Assembly (NCBI RefSeq): GCF_029855045.1
Contig: NZ_CP123228.1
Location: 2,232,001 to 2,296,000, forward strand
Direction: 5' to 3'
From: Piscinibacter sp. XHJ-5
GTDB lineage: Bacteria > Pseudomonadota > Gammaproteobacteria > Burkholderiales > Burkholderiaceae_C
Length of the DNA: 64,000 nt
Part shown: positions 41,874 to 51,380 of the stretch, one piece after another
Numbering within the stretch: position 1 is the stretch's first letter
Layout of the letters: each line of letters opens with the position of its first letter
Notes under the pieces: generated by a model
Seen by the model: only the letters and a program-made list of their open reading frames with translations
What the model was told of the DNA's origin: nothing
Databases searched by the model: none
Program-made: the position numbers and the translations under genes

Positions 41874-43748
41874 ATGCCCTCAGCGGACCCGTTGATGGAT
41901 GTGCCGCACCGCCCGGTGCGCCTCGGCTCCACCCGCTGCCGGGTGGAGCGCCGCGCGGACGGCAGCATCCTCATGCAGCTCGAGGAAGCCTTGCAGCCCT
42001 ATCCACGCAGGTACACGGATCGGCTCATGGAGTGGGCCCTCAGCGCGCCCGATCGGGTGTTCCTCGCCCGACGTCCTCCGGGCGGACCGGCGGTCGGAGC
42101 GTGGGAGACGCTCACCTATGGCGCTACGCTGGCACACGTGCGCGCCATCGGGCAGGCGCTGCTCGATCGCGGCCTCGGGCCGCAGCGGCCAGTGGTGATC
42201 CTGTCGGAGAACGACTTCGACAACCAGTTGCTGGCGCTGGCCTGCACCCATGTCGGCGTGCCGTACGTGCCGGTGACGCCGGCGTACTCGTTGTTGTCCA
42301 GGGACCATGCCAAGCTGCGCTCGCTGGCCGAGCGAGTGCGGCCCGGGCTGATCTACGCGTCCGACGCAGCGGCCTATGGCAAGGCGGCGCGTGCCGCCTT
42401 TGCGCGAGCCGAGTTCGTCGCCGGCACGGCAGAGGGCAGCACGGCCACGCCGTTCGAAGCCCTGCGGTCCGCGGTGCCGACGGGCAAGGTCGACGCGGCA
42501 TACGACGCGATCCGCCCCGAGCAGGTGGCCAAGGTCCTGTTCACCTCAGGCACGACCGGCGAGCCAAAGGGCGTGATGCTCACGCACCGCATGCTGTGCA
42601 GCAACCGCCAGCAAGTCGTGCAGGCGATGCCGTTCCTGCTGGACGCGCCGCCGGTGCTGGTCGATTGGCTGCCGTGGCATCACACCTTCGGCGGCACCAA
42701 CAACGTCGGCCTCGCGCTCTACTGCGGCGGTTCCTACTACCTCGACCCCGGCAAGCCGCTGCCCGATGCAGTGCAGCCGACCATCGATGCGCTGCGCGAG
42801 GTGTCGCCGACGCTCTACTACAACACGCCTGCCGGCCTGGCTGCGCTGCTGCCGCACCTGCGCGAGGACGCGGCGCTGCGCGAACGCTTCTATGCGCGGC
42901 TGAAGCTCATCTACTACGGCGGCGCGGTCCTGCCGGCGCATACGTGGGCCGGCCTCGACGAGGTGGCCGTCTCGCATCTCGGCCAGCGTGTCCTCGTCGT
43001 CTCGGGCATCGGATCGACCGAGTGCGGGCCGGTGCCGATGACGACCAGCCGCGATCCGCGGCGCGAAGCGATCGTCGGCCTTCCGGTTCCCGGCGTCGGG
43101 CTGAAGCTCGTCCCGGTGAACGACAAGCTCGAGCTGCGCGCGCGCGGCGACTGCGTCACGACCGGTTATTGGAACGACCCGCAGCGCAGCGCCGAAGCCT
43201 TCGACGCGGAAGGCTATTTCTGCCTCGGCGATGCGGCGGCCTTCGTCGACCCCGCGGACCCCGAGCAGGGCCTGCGCTTCGACGGCCGCATCGGTGAGAA
43301 CTTCAAGCTCGCCAGCGGCACGTGGGTGCACGTGGGCGCGCTGCGCGCCACGGCGCTGGCGGCGTTCGCGCCGCTCGCGCTGGACGTCGTGATCGCCGGC
43401 AGCGGCGAGGACTTCGTGGCGGCGCTGGTGTTCCCCGATCTGGCCGCCTGCCGGGCGCTCGATCGGGGGCTTCCCGCTGGCGCGGAGGGGGCCGCGGTTC
43501 TGGCCAGCCCGCGGGTGCTTGAGGCTTTCCAACAGCGGCTCGATGCGCTGGCCGATGCCGGCACGGGCAGTTCCAACCGCGTGATGCGCATTGCCGTCGA
43601 GACCGAAGCGCCCACGCTCGACAGCGGCGAGATGACGGCCAAGTCCGCGATCAGCGCGGCCACCGTTCTGCGACGGCGTGCCGCGGCGGTCGCCGAGCTG
43701 TTCCACGCGACTCCCGGCGCGCGGGTGCTCCGCGCGCGATCCCACTGA
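41874..43748 (+). CDS. Acyl-CoA synthetase, feruloyl-CoA-synthetase-like
   Basis: The 624-residue ANL-superfamily ligase has the P-loop FTSGTTGEPKGVMLTH (about residues 223-238), GIGSTECGP in the A5 region, FDGRIGENFKLASGTWVHVG in the hinge region and the catalytic Lys in GEMTAKSAIS. The hinge sequence is like feruloyl-CoA synthetases, which activate bulky cyclic acids. It probably primes the pathway's carboxylic acid as a CoA ester. No strong ribosome-binding site is seen; ATG 41895 is an alternative start. Confidence 0.87.
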   Translation: MPSADPLMDVPHRPVRLGSTRCRVERRADGSILMQLEEALQPYPRRYTDRLMEWALSAPDRVFLARRPPGGPAVGAWETLTYGATLAHVRAIGQALLDRGLGPQRPVVILSENDFDNQLLALACTHVGVPYVPVTPAYSLLSRDHAKLRSLAERVRPGLIYASDAAAYGKAARAAFARAEFVAGTAEGSTATPFEALRSAVPTGKVDAAYDAIRPEQVAKVLFTSGTTGEPKGVMLTHRMLCSNRQQVVQAMPFLLDAPPVLVDWLPWHHTFGGTNNVGLALYCGGSYYLDPGKPLPDAVQPTIDALREVSPTLYYNTPAGLAALLPHLREDAALRERFYARLKLIYYGGAVLPAHTWAGLDEVAVSHLGQRVLVVSGIGSTECGPVPMTTSRDPRREAIVGLPVPGVGLKLVPVNDKLELRARGDCVTTGYWNDPQRSAEAFDAEGYFCLGDAAAFVDPADPEQGLRFDGRIGENFKLASGTWVHVGALRATALAAFAPLALDVVIAGSGEDFVAALVFPDLAACRALDRGLPAGAEGAAVLASPRVLEAFQQRLDALADAGTGSSNRVMRIAVETEAPTLDSGEMTAKSAISAATVLRRRAAAVAELFHATPGARVLRARSH

Positions 43749-43756
43749 GCGACGCC

Positions 43757-44776
43757 ATGCGTCCTGCGCTGTTCCGAACCCGCATCACCGAGCTGCTTGG
43801 CATCCGCCATCCGATCCTGGCCGGCGGCATGGGTCCGCGGGTCTCGGATGCACGGTATGTGGCGGCGGTGGTCAACGCCGGCGGCATGGGCTTCATCGTC
43901 GCGGCCGGCTTTCCCGATCCGGACGAGTTCCGCAGCGAGCTGAGGCGATGCCGGGAACTCACAGCGGGACGGCCGTTCGGCGTCAACCTGTACCTCTCGC
44001 GCCAGGCTGGCGGAGTGGAGCGCCTGCGGCGCCAGATCGGCGTGCTGATCGACGAAGGCGTGGCTTGCGTCGAGACCGCGGGGGCCAACCCCGAGCCGGT
44101 GCTGCCGCTGCTGCGCGAAGCGGGCGTCAAGGTTCTGCACAAGGTGCCGGCGGTGCGCTACGCGCGGACAGCGGTCAAGCTGGGCGTCGACGCGGTGATC
44201 ATCGTGGGCAACGACTGCGGCGGACATCCGGGCATTCATGGCATCGGGTCCATCGTGCAGGCTGCGCACGCCACGCAGGTCATCGATGTGCCGATCGTCA
44301 TCGGCGGCGGCATCGGCACCGGACGGCAGCTCGCCGCCGTGCTGGCAATGGGAGCCGACGCGGTGGTGATGGGCACGCGCATGCTGGTCACCGAGGAGCT
44401 GTGGATACACCCCGCGGCGAAGGACCTCGTCGTGCAGGGCGACGGCACCGAGAGCGTGATCGTCAAGAAGGCGCTGCGCGACCATCACCGCGTCTACCGC
44501 AACGAAAGCGCCGAGGCCGCGCTGGCTCTGGACGATGCCAAGGTGACCGACTTCGAGCAATACCGGCCGCATGTGATGGGATCGCTGACCCATGAAGCCT
44601 TCGTCACCGGCGACATGCGCACCGGCATGCTGGACTACGGACCTGCGGCGGTATTCGCCGACGCTGTCGAGCCGGCGGAAGTGATCTTCGACCGTCTCAT
44701 CGACGATGCCTCTGCCGCTGCGGAACGCTTGGCGGCATTGCGACCGGTGTCCGAATGCGACCCCCGGGGCTCATGA
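43757..44776 (+). CDS. NMO/2-nitropropane-dioxygenase-family FMN protein
   Basis: This 339-residue TIM-barrel flavoprotein has HPILAGGMGPRVS at the N-terminus, GNDCGGHPG in the middle and the FMN-phosphate loop GGGIGTGRQLAAVLAMGADAVVMGTR. The family includes nitronate monooxygenases, but also IpdC-type reductases of steroid ring C/D degradation, and the latter fits this island better. This is inference; residues deciding between the two cannot be judged by eye. It follows the CoA-ligase gene by eight bases. Confidence 0.82.
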   Translation: MRPALFRTRITELLGIRHPILAGGMGPRVSDARYVAAVVNAGGMGFIVAAGFPDPDEFRSELRRCRELTAGRPFGVNLYLSRQAGGVERLRRQIGVLIDEGVACVETAGANPEPVLPLLREAGVKVLHKVPAVRYARTAVKLGVDAVIIVGNDCGGHPGIHGIGSIVQAAHATQVIDVPIVIGGGIGTGRQLAAVLAMGADAVVMGTRMLVTEELWIHPAAKDLVVQGDGTESVIVKKALRDHHRVYRNESAEAALALDDAKVTDFEQYRPHVMGSLTHEAFVTGDMRTGMLDYGPAAVFADAVEPAEVIFDRLIDDASAAAERLAALRPVSECDPRGS

Positions 44777-45305
44777 CCCGGGTCCGGTCGTCGCGGTGAT
44801 CCGCGCTCGGGGTCCATGCCGAACGATGGATCGGGTGCGCATGCTGTTCTGCGGCGACGGAAGGTTCAGGCTTGCTGGGGTAGGTAGCCGGGCCGCGCCG
44901 CGTCAACCCGCGCTTGACCTGCACGGTGAGCTCGTCGGCCAGCACCTCGTCGAGGCCCGATTCGAGTCCATCGAGCGCTCGCTTGACGATTGCTTCGGGG
45001 CTGGCCTTCGGTATGTCGAACCCACGCGTGAGGTCCGTATCGACGTAGCCCATGTGCAGCGCCAGCACGTGCGTCTTCTGCGCCGCCAGTTCGTTGCGCA
45101 GGGCGTTGGTGAGCGACCAAGCTGCGGACTTGCTGGCCGAATAGGCGGCCAACTCGCCGCCGTTGACCCACGAGGCGACCGACAGGACGTTGAGAAACGC
45201 GCCCCCGCCATGTCTTTCGAGGATCGGCGCGAACGCCTTGCTGATCCGCAACATGCCGAAGAAGTTGGTCTCGAAGATGCGCCGTGCGACGTCTTCGCTG
45301 TCCCG
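44697..45305 (-). pseudogene. SDR-family gene lacking its 5' half
   Basis: The minus-strand frame reads DSEDVARRIFETNFFGMLRIS, then VLSVASWVNG, YSASKSAAW and a normal SDR C-terminal half. The cofactor-binding first half (TGxxxGIG, NNAG) is absent: homology ends abruptly near 45302. The frame also runs on past the expected C-terminus and overlaps the NMO gene by 80 bases. It is a 5'-truncated remnant. Confidence 0.75.
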
Positions 45306-45379
45306 GCGATACCGGGCTGCTCGACAGAATCCTGGTCGACAATCCAGGGCGCCTCTACGGGTTCCCGGCAGCAGGATGA
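45302..45379 (+). pseudogene. C-terminal fragment of an amidohydrolase-2 gene
   Basis: The plus-strand frame reads PGDTGLLDRILVDNPGRLYGF and stops at 45379. ILVDNPxRLYGF is the usual C-terminus of COG2159 amidohydrolases. Nothing of the rest of such a gene precedes it. It begins exactly where the SDR remnant ends, so both were cut by the same rearrangement. Confidence 0.65.
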
Positions 45380-45845
45380 GCGCCCTGTATCGCGGCCTCA
45401 GGTTCGATCCGTCGGCGTTGCCACATCGGCCGAGACATCGATTCCTGCGGCGCTCCGGGTGACCTGCGCGATGCAGCTCCGGTCGGCCGAGGAAAGGCCC
45501 GTGTCGGCCTGCACATGAGCCGGCATGTCGTAGATGTTGCGCGGCGCTTCGAGCTCTGCGCCGGTGAGCGGCGGATTCAGCGGCTCGCTATCCGGATTCC
45601 AGCCGGGATTCTCGGTACGCATGGCGATGATGTCGCCGCGGCGCACGGCGCCGCAGAGAGTGCGAACGTGAAGAAAACGTGATCTCTTCTGGACTGCTGC
45701 GTCATCTGCCGCAAGCACTCTTGCGTTCGCGCACATCGATCACGCACACATGCCGCGAGAGTGACATCCGGGGACTGCAGGGCGTGGTCGATGGTCAATG
45801 CGTCTCGAGACCACCACCCTGCTTTGACAACCCAAGGAGATTGCC
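45380..45845. other. Gene-poor stretch after the relic junction
   Basis: No convincing gene is seen. A minus-strand frame (45398-45622, beginning MRTENPGWNPDSEPLNPPL) is open for 74 residues but has no ribosome-binding site or known family; it may be another remnant. The last 100 bases carry the leader of the exported protein at 45846. Confidence 0.5.
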
Positions 45846-46130
45846 GTGCTGTCAACCCGTTTCGTGAGATCTGCCATCGCCGCAACGCTGCTCATCGGAG
45901 GTGCCACGGCGGCACTGGCCGAAGGCGACATCTATTCCCGCCTCGCTGAGAGCCGCGCCAAGATGATGCGAGCCGACGCTGGCGAGATGATTACGAAATC
46001 CCAGTATCTGGAATATGTGGGAAACGCCTGGGACATGAAGGCCGCTGAGATGCGATCCAAGGATGGCAGCCTGACCAAGGCCCAGCTCAAGGAGCTCGAG
46101 AAGGCGCTCGGCCGAATGCTCGGGAGCTGA
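45846..46130 (+). CDS. Small exported protein, EF-hand-like C-terminal part
   Basis: The 94-residue protein has a signal peptide ending ALA (residues 1-25). Its mature part (MITKSQYLEYVGNAWDMKAAEM, then KDGSLTKAQLKELEKAL) recalls small periplasmic EF-hand-like proteins, though a full calcium loop (DxDxDG) is not present. The start is a GTG with AAGGAG six bases upstream. It stands alone between the relics and the FG-GAP gene. Confidence 0.7.
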   Translation: MLSTRFVRSAIAATLLIGGATAALAEGDIYSRLAESRAKMMRADAGEMITKSQYLEYVGNAWDMKAAEMRSKDGSLTKAQLKELEKALGRMLGS

Positions 46131-46599
46131 TCCCCGGCGCGAGCTTCGTGGCGGCCGGATTCCAACTCGCTGGGCTTCACTTTGGCTCATGGCGTGCTGC
46201 TCGGCGCGTACGGCAGAAGGCGTCCGGCCTGGCGCACGCACCGTGATGGCAGCAAGACTCTCCGGCGTGAACACTACGGCCATGGTGGCCAGCGTGACCA
46301 CGGCGCGGATGCGGCGGTCGGGCGCCGACGCGGGCCGTGATTGCGGCACGGCGGCGCTGGCGGCGAAAGCGGCTTGACCGCCGCTCTCAGGACTTGAAGC
46401 TGACTTGAGTTTCCATGTTCGCAGCGCCTCCATCGACTCGATGGAAGCCCTCGCAGAACATTTCAGTTTTCTTGCGACCCCTTGAAGACCTGGCGGGCTC
46501 GGGTGCAGATAGTGGGAACGTCTTCAGCGCTTCCCGTTCTGTGCCCCGCGACTGCGCTGTCGGCACCCCACCCATCGGATCTTGCCAAAGGAGAACATC
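46131..46599. other. Non-coding stretch upstream of the FG-GAP protein gene
   Basis: About 470 bases hold no convincing gene. Short open frames on both strands lack ribosome-binding sites and known motifs. The only structure noted is the sequence at 46387-46403, which resembles one at 51049-51068. Confidence 0.5.
46387..46403 (+). promoter_or_regulatory. Candidate regulatory motif shared with 51049-51068
   Basis: TCAGGA, CTTGAAG and CTGA occur in order here and, with small insertions, at 51049-51068; both are preceded by CCGCT. Each copy lies upstream of an FG-GAP protein gene flanking the large regulator at 47995-50970. Binding by that regulator is a guess from position. Confidence 0.35.
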
Positions 46600-47958
46600 T
46601 TGGCCACTGCCTATCGACCGCGCACCCTGGCGCCTCGCAAACTCGCCGGCTGGCTCGCGACGCTCGCGGCCGCACTGTCCACGCTGCCCGCGGTCGCTGC
46701 TCCGGTGGGACCGGCCAAGGACGAAATCAGGCTGGTCAAGCAGGCCGGCGCTTTGATGATGCCGTGGCTGGTCATCGCGAAGAGCGGCCAGCCCTTCGAT
46801 GTGCGACTCCAGTCGGATCCGGGCGCCACCGACCTCGCCGTCTCGGCGATGGCTTCGAACGGTCTGGTCGACATCGTGGCAGGCGACTTCAATGCTGACG
46901 GATTGCAGGACCTGGCGCTGCTCAATCGCGCCCGCAACAGCGACTTCACGCCTGTCTGGACCAGCATGCGCATCGCGTTCGCGAACGCCGACGGCACCGT
47001 GCGGATGAGCTCCACTCCCATCGGGCAATTCGCGAACTACCTGGCCCAAGGGTATGGCGAACCGGTTGCCGGGGACTTCAACGGCGATGGCCGCCTGGAC
47101 ATCGCCTTGATCGACTTCGAAGGCCAGCCGGCCGAATTCCGCGACACGGTGCCCATGCTCCTCAGCCGAAGCGACGGCACCTTCGCCGACGTGATCTGGC
47201 ATGTCGGCGGGAGCAACCCCTTTTTCCGGTATCCCGCCGCCCGGATCGTTCCGGGCGAGTTCATTCCCAGCACCGACGGAGTGCGCCGGACCGACGTGGC
47301 CCTCCTGCGCGAGTGCGGCCAGCCGACGATTCCGCTCCTCCATTCCCAGTCGTCGGGGGTCGGCGTCGTTCACGCGCCGGCACAGTATTTCGAGGCCTAC
47401 TGTCCGGATGGGGGGACACAGTTGGTGACCGGCGACTTCAACGGTGACGGCCTGACGGATCTGGCGAAGTTCTCCGGTGGCGCGTTGATCGTCGCGACTG
47501 CGGGAGCGGGGGTCTTCACGGTGGTGTCGGTGACGGGTGGGACGTTTGCCCAACGTGCCCCGAACTCGAAGATCGTCACCGGCCGATTCGATGAAGGTCC
47601 GACCACCGACATCGCGCTCATCGACAGGACCGGCATCGCCGTTGCCTTCGGCGACTCGAACGCCCAGTTCACCGTGCGCGAGCATCTGTCGCCGACGTTC
47701 GCGGCGTGGGCCTTCGCTCCCGGCGCGACCCCCTATGTCGGCGATTTCGACGGCAATGGACAGGACGACATCGCGCTCATCCAGCGATATCCCGGCACGG
47801 ACTGGACCACCGTGCCCATCGCTTACTCCCACACCGACCGTCTCCCGGGTGGACGGCGCGCGTGGCGGCAGGCGGTCGAGAACCAGGTGGCTCCCGGATT
47901 TGTCGACCAGGCCAGGGCGACGGCGACCCGCGTCTTCGTCGGCAAGTTCGGGCAATGA
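46600..47958 (+). CDS. Secreted FG-GAP/VCBS-repeat protein
   Basis: This 452-residue protein has a signal peptide (ends near AVAA, residue 34) followed by at least four calcium-loop repeats: GDFNADGLQDLALL, GDFNGDGRLDIALI, GDFNGDGLTDLAKF and GDFDGNGQDDIALI. These build an integrin-like beta-propeller. A paralogue is at 51377-52744. The start is a TTG with AAGGAG six bases upstream. Such proteins are extracellular or surface-bound and often mediate adhesion or binding. The large regulator gene converges from the right. Confidence 0.82.
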   Translation: MATAYRPRTLAPRKLAGWLATLAAALSTLPAVAAPVGPAKDEIRLVKQAGALMMPWLVIAKSGQPFDVRLQSDPGATDLAVSAMASNGLVDIVAGDFNADGLQDLALLNRARNSDFTPVWTSMRIAFANADGTVRMSSTPIGQFANYLAQGYGEPVAGDFNGDGRLDIALIDFEGQPAEFRDTVPMLLSRSDGTFADVIWHVGGSNPFFRYPAARIVPGEFIPSTDGVRRTDVALLRECGQPTIPLLHSQSSGVGVVHAPAQYFEAYCPDGGTQLVTGDFNGDGLTDLAKFSGGALIVATAGAGVFTVVSVTGGTFAQRAPNSKIVTGRFDEGPTTDIALIDRTGIAVAFGDSNAQFTVREHLSPTFAAWAFAPGATPYVGDFDGNGQDDIALIQRYPGTDWTTVPIAYSHTDRLPGGRRAWRQAVENQVAPGFVDQARATATRVFVGKFGQ

Positions 47959-47994
47959 CCGAGGCTGCTGCGGCCAGCCGAGGGCCGCGCGGAA

Positions 47995-50970
47995 TCAGCG
48001 TCTGCTGAGACGCGGCTGTGCTCCTTCGGCGCCCGCGTCCGAGCCGATGAGCAGATCCTCGGCCAATGCGTGGGCTTGCGTGTCGGTGAGGTTGGCACCG
48101 GCGCGCCGAAGAGAAGCCATGGCGGACGGAGACATCGCTGCCCCGACCAGTTCGGCGGCCAGCCCCGTGGATCGCACTTCGCCCGGTTCCAGCGTGAGCT
48201 GGCGTGCGGGAAACCATGCCTCGACATAACCAAGCAGCCTGGCCGCGCTCTCGTATCGCGAGAGTCTTGCGGCCAGCAGCGACAGGTGGGAACAGATGTA
48301 GCCCGAGATCTTGTTGCGCCAGGCCTCCGGCAAGGCTTCGAGCGCAGCTGACCGGGCCGAGGGCAGGTCGCCCTTGCCGAGCAAGGCTGCAAACAGGTTG
48401 AGCTGGGCCACGGCGGTCATTTGCGGCAGGTCGAGGGTGCGCACCTCCTCGACCACCCGGCGCCCGAGTTCGATCGCTTCGTCCCAATCGCCCGCCATCA
48501 GGGCCGCATCTGCCAGATTGAGCCGTGCGTTCACGGCCTGACACGGCGAGGCCGCCAACTCGGCGTATCGCAGCTCGTCGCGAACGCTGGCGCGATAGCC
48601 AACGACATCGGCACGGTAGGCGTGAACCCTCGTTCGATGGCTCGCGGCCAGCCAATGTCGCCGCGGCGACCAGTCCGGCTGCTCGAGCGGCTGGGCAAGC
48701 GCCAAGGCTTCCAGCGCTTCGTCGAAGCATGCGCTCATGGCCGAGACAACAGCCACGTTCAGCAGCGCTTCACATAGCCGATCACGGTCGCCCAGTTCCC
48801 GGAAGGCGGCTGCAGCGATGCGCGCCGACTGCAGCTTGGGCAACTGAGGCACCCCCGCCACGAAATGGGCAGAAAAGCGCAGGTGCAAACGCGCCCGCGC
48901 CATCGGGCTTGCCGCCGGCACGACCCCGATGGCGGACCGAAGATGCAAATGGATGGCAGCCAGGTTGGCACGCAGATGGTCCAACCGGGACAGCGCGTCC
49001 AGCGTCGCCGCAGCGACATCGGCCGAGCCGCCTTCGCACGCACGCTTGAAGGCCATCTGGATGTCCTCGTACTCCGGCGCATACCGAGCCAGCCAGGCCG
49101 CGTCCGGCATGACCCAATAGGCATCGTCGCACTCGTCGGCCAGCGCCGTCATGGCCTGCGCATGCCCTTGCAAAACTGCTTCGGTCTCACCGCTTTCCGA
49201 GAGTCTCTCCGCGGCGTACAGGCGGGTCGTCTCCAGCAGTCGGTAACGCGGCGGCTCCCTCTGCTCCAGTTGCACGAGCGACTTGTCGACCAGGCCGGCC
49301 AAGGCGTCGAGCGCGGACCATTCGTCGAGATCCTGCGATCCCGCGACACGCTGCGCCATGTCGAGCCGGAAGCTCGCAGCAAACACCGACAGCCGTCGCA
49401 GCACGACTCGTTCGTCGGCGGTCAGAAGTGCGTGGCTCCAATCGAGGGTGGCCACCAGCGTCTGCTGGCGAGCGGGCGCCGTCCGGCTGCTGCCCCTCAG
49501 CAGACGAAGACCATCAGCGAGATGAGCGTCGATTTCAGCCAGTCCGAGCAGGGGCAGGCGGGCGGCCGCCATCTCGATGGCCAGAGCAATGCCGTCGAGC
49601 CGCCTGCACAGCCGGATCGCCACGCCGATGTTGGCGGGCGTCAGCGCAAAGCGGCGATCTGCCGCCGCTGCTCGATGCTCGAGCAGCTGCAGCGCGCTGT
49701 ACTTGCGTGCCTCGTCGATGGGCGCATCCGGCGGCGGCAAGGCCAGCGGATCCAGCCGGTAAACCTGCTCGTGCGCGGCCTTCAGTGTCTCGCGCGAGGT
49801 TGCCACGATGCGAAGCCGCGGCGCCGCAGCCATCGCGGCCTGCACGAAGCTCGCGATCTCGCTTGCGAGACGCTCGCAGTTGTCGAGCACCAGCAGCGTT
49901 TCGCGCGGCTCCAGCAGATGCATCAGCGCTGCGGCGGCGTCCCCGGGCCCGAGCTGCAGGTTCGTGGCATGGGCCACCGCCACGGGAATGCCCTCGGCAG
50001 AAGCGACACACGCCAGATCGACCCACCACACCCCATGGGTGAACTTGCCGGCGAACCCCCGGGCCAGGGCCTGCGCCACCCGGGTCTTGCCGATGCCGCC
50101 CGCGCCCAGCAGCGTGACCAGCCTGTGCTCGCCCACCAGCGCGGTGAGCGTGTCCAGGTCGTCCCCGCGGCCGAAAAGTGCTTCCGCGGCCGCGGCCAGG
50201 TTGGTCATCCGCTGGACAGGGGGGACCAGGCTCGACGCCGGCGCTGCCTGCCTCGCTGGTGGGGAGGCAAGGTCGCCAGGGGGTGCGATGAAACGGTAGC
50301 CGCGGCCGGGAATCGTCTCGATCAGCTGCACGCCGAGCAGCTTGCGCAGCGTCGAGATCTGCGTCTGCAGGTTGTTCTCTTCCACCACGACGCCGGCCCA
50401 AACGCGCTCGAGGATCTCCTGCTTGGTGACCAGGCGCGGGCGCAGCTCGATCAGCATCGACAGCAGGTCGAAGGCGCGCGATCCCAGGGCGGCCGGCTGG
50501 CCGCCGAGAAGCACTTTTCGCTCCCTGGATCGCACCTCGACATTGCCGAAGCGCAGCGAAAGCGGTGCGCGCGCGTCCGCGGGCATGGTGCTCGCCGGAG
50601 GTCCCGACGGCGCGGCGCCGGATGCCCCGCGGCTCGCATGGCCGACGGCTTCTCCCGCAGCGCTGTCATCGCCATCGTCCACCGTCATCGTGAAGCGGTA
50701 GCCGCGCCCTGCAATGGTGGCAATCGCACCGGCGCCGAGCACCGTGCGCAACGACGAGATCTGCGCATGCAGATTGTTCTCGCTGACGGCACGACCGTTC
50801 CATGCCAGGCGCAGCAGCTCCTCCTTGGAAACGACCCGGTCCCGGCGCTCGATCAGCGCCAGCAGCACGTCGAACGCACGTTCGCCCAGCGCGGCGGGCC
50901 GCCCATCGATGAGCAACAGGCGTTCGTCGGCGTGGACTTCATGGCGACCGAAGCAATGCACCCGGGCCAA
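47995..50970 (-). CDS. Large regulator: two winged helices, STAND ATPase, helical repeats
   Basis: The 991-residue protein has two OmpR/PhoB-type winged helices (about residues 4-95 and 138-229, each ending in GRGYRF) joined by a 42-residue linker. A STAND NTPase follows, with P-loop GAGGIGKT (289-296), LLVLDNCERL as Walker B, and VATSRETL, then a long alpha-helical TPR-like region. Such proteins work as ligand-gated, ATP-dependent transcription switches. It is a paralogue of 59768-63241, which has a cyclase domain in place of the linker. The start is a TTG after GAGGAGGG. It lies between two FG-GAP genes. Confidence 0.88.
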   Translation of the reverse strand: MARVHCFGRHEVHADERLLLIDGRPAALGERAFDVLLALIERRDRVVSKEELLRLAWNGRAVSENNLHAQISSLRTVLGAGAIATIAGRGYRFTMTVDDGDDSAAGEAVGHASRGASGAAPSGPPASTMPADARAPLSLRFGNVEVRSRERKVLLGGQPAALGSRAFDLLSMLIELRPRLVTKQEILERVWAGVVVEENNLQTQISTLRKLLGVQLIETIPGRGYRFIAPPGDLASPPARQAAPASSLVPPVQRMTNLAAAAEALFGRGDDLDTLTALVGEHRLVTLLGAGGIGKTRVAQALARGFAGKFTHGVWWVDLACVASAEGIPVAVAHATNLQLGPGDAAAALMHLLEPRETLLVLDNCERLASEIASFVQAAMAAAPRLRIVATSRETLKAAHEQVYRLDPLALPPPDAPIDEARKYSALQLLEHRAAAADRRFALTPANIGVAIRLCRRLDGIALAIEMAAARLPLLGLAEIDAHLADGLRLLRGSSRTAPARQQTLVATLDWSHALLTADERVVLRRLSVFAASFRLDMAQRVAGSQDLDEWSALDALAGLVDKSLVQLEQREPPRYRLLETTRLYAAERLSESGETEAVLQGHAQAMTALADECDDAYWVMPDAAWLARYAPEYEDIQMAFKRACEGGSADVAAATLDALSRLDHLRANLAAIHLHLRSAIGVVPAASPMARARLHLRFSAHFVAGVPQLPKLQSARIAAAAFRELGDRDRLCEALLNVAVVSAMSACFDEALEALALAQPLEQPDWSPRRHWLAASHRTRVHAYRADVVGYRASVRDELRYAELAASPCQAVNARLNLADAALMAGDWDEAIELGRRVVEEVRTLDLPQMTAVAQLNLFAALLGKGDLPSARSAALEALPEAWRNKISGYICSHLSLLAARLSRYESAARLLGYVEAWFPARQLTLEPGEVRSTGLAAELVGAAMSPSAMASLRRAGANLTDTQAHALAEDLLIGSDAGAEGAQPRLSRR

Positions 50971-51048
50971 GCGACCCTCCTCGAGCCTGTTGTCGGGCCG
51001 CTCGAATTTAACCCGGAAGCACGGTGCCAGAACGTTTGAGGCGCCGCT

Positions 51049-51068
51049 TCAGGATGCTTGAAGACTGA
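51049..51068 (+). promoter_or_regulatory. Candidate regulatory motif shared with 46387-46403
   Basis: TCAGGA-TG-CTTGAAG-A-CTGA aligns with the site upstream of the other FG-GAP gene. It lies in the 179-bp divergent region between the large regulator and the lipoprotein/FG-GAP operon, a natural place for control of both. Confidence 0.35.
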
Positions 51069-51149
51069 AAGGCGCCTTGCGGCAGACAGTCTCCCTGCCC
51101 GCCGCATTCGCGACCGGCCCTTTCATCTGCCACCGACCCAGGAGTCAAC

Positions 51150-51380
51150 ATGAAGCTGCTTCCCCGTCGCGTCCGCCCGGACAACCTCCATCGCATCTGT
51201 CTGATGGCCTCCATCGCAGCGGCCGTCGTGCTCATCACTGCCTGCGGTGGCGGTGGCGACGCGACCACGCCGGAGGCCGACGGTTCCGCGGATCCGACGG
51301 CCGTGCGAGTCGACTCGTCCCTTTCGACGAGCCAGGTCGCGCGCATGCAGGCTCCCGGGGTCCAGAAGGTGCAACCGTGA
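51150..51380 (+). CDS. Small lipoprotein of unknown function
   Basis: The 76-residue product has a basic N-terminus, a hydrophobic stretch (LMASIAAAVVLITA) and a lipobox ending ITAC, followed by GGGGDATTPEADG as a flexible tether. It would be lipidated and held in a membrane. AGGAG precedes the ATG. Its stop overlaps the GTG start of the FG-GAP protein, so the two may act together, for example as anchor and propeller. Confidence 0.75.
   Translation: MKLLPRRVRPDNLHRICLMASIAAAVVLITACGGGGDATTPEADGSADPTAVRVDSSLSTSQVARMQAPGVQKVQP

Noticed and set aside
46131..46599. Small plus-strand ORF at 46189-46377
   Set aside because: It has no ribosome-binding site and an unusual composition (Arg, Ala, Thr) typical of out-of-frame GC-rich DNA.
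47995..50970. STAND-type antiphage defence protein (Avs-like)
   Set aside because: The P-loop and helical repeats recall STAND immune proteins, but the N-terminus is two winged helices rather than an effector nuclease or membrane module. A transcription regulator fits better.
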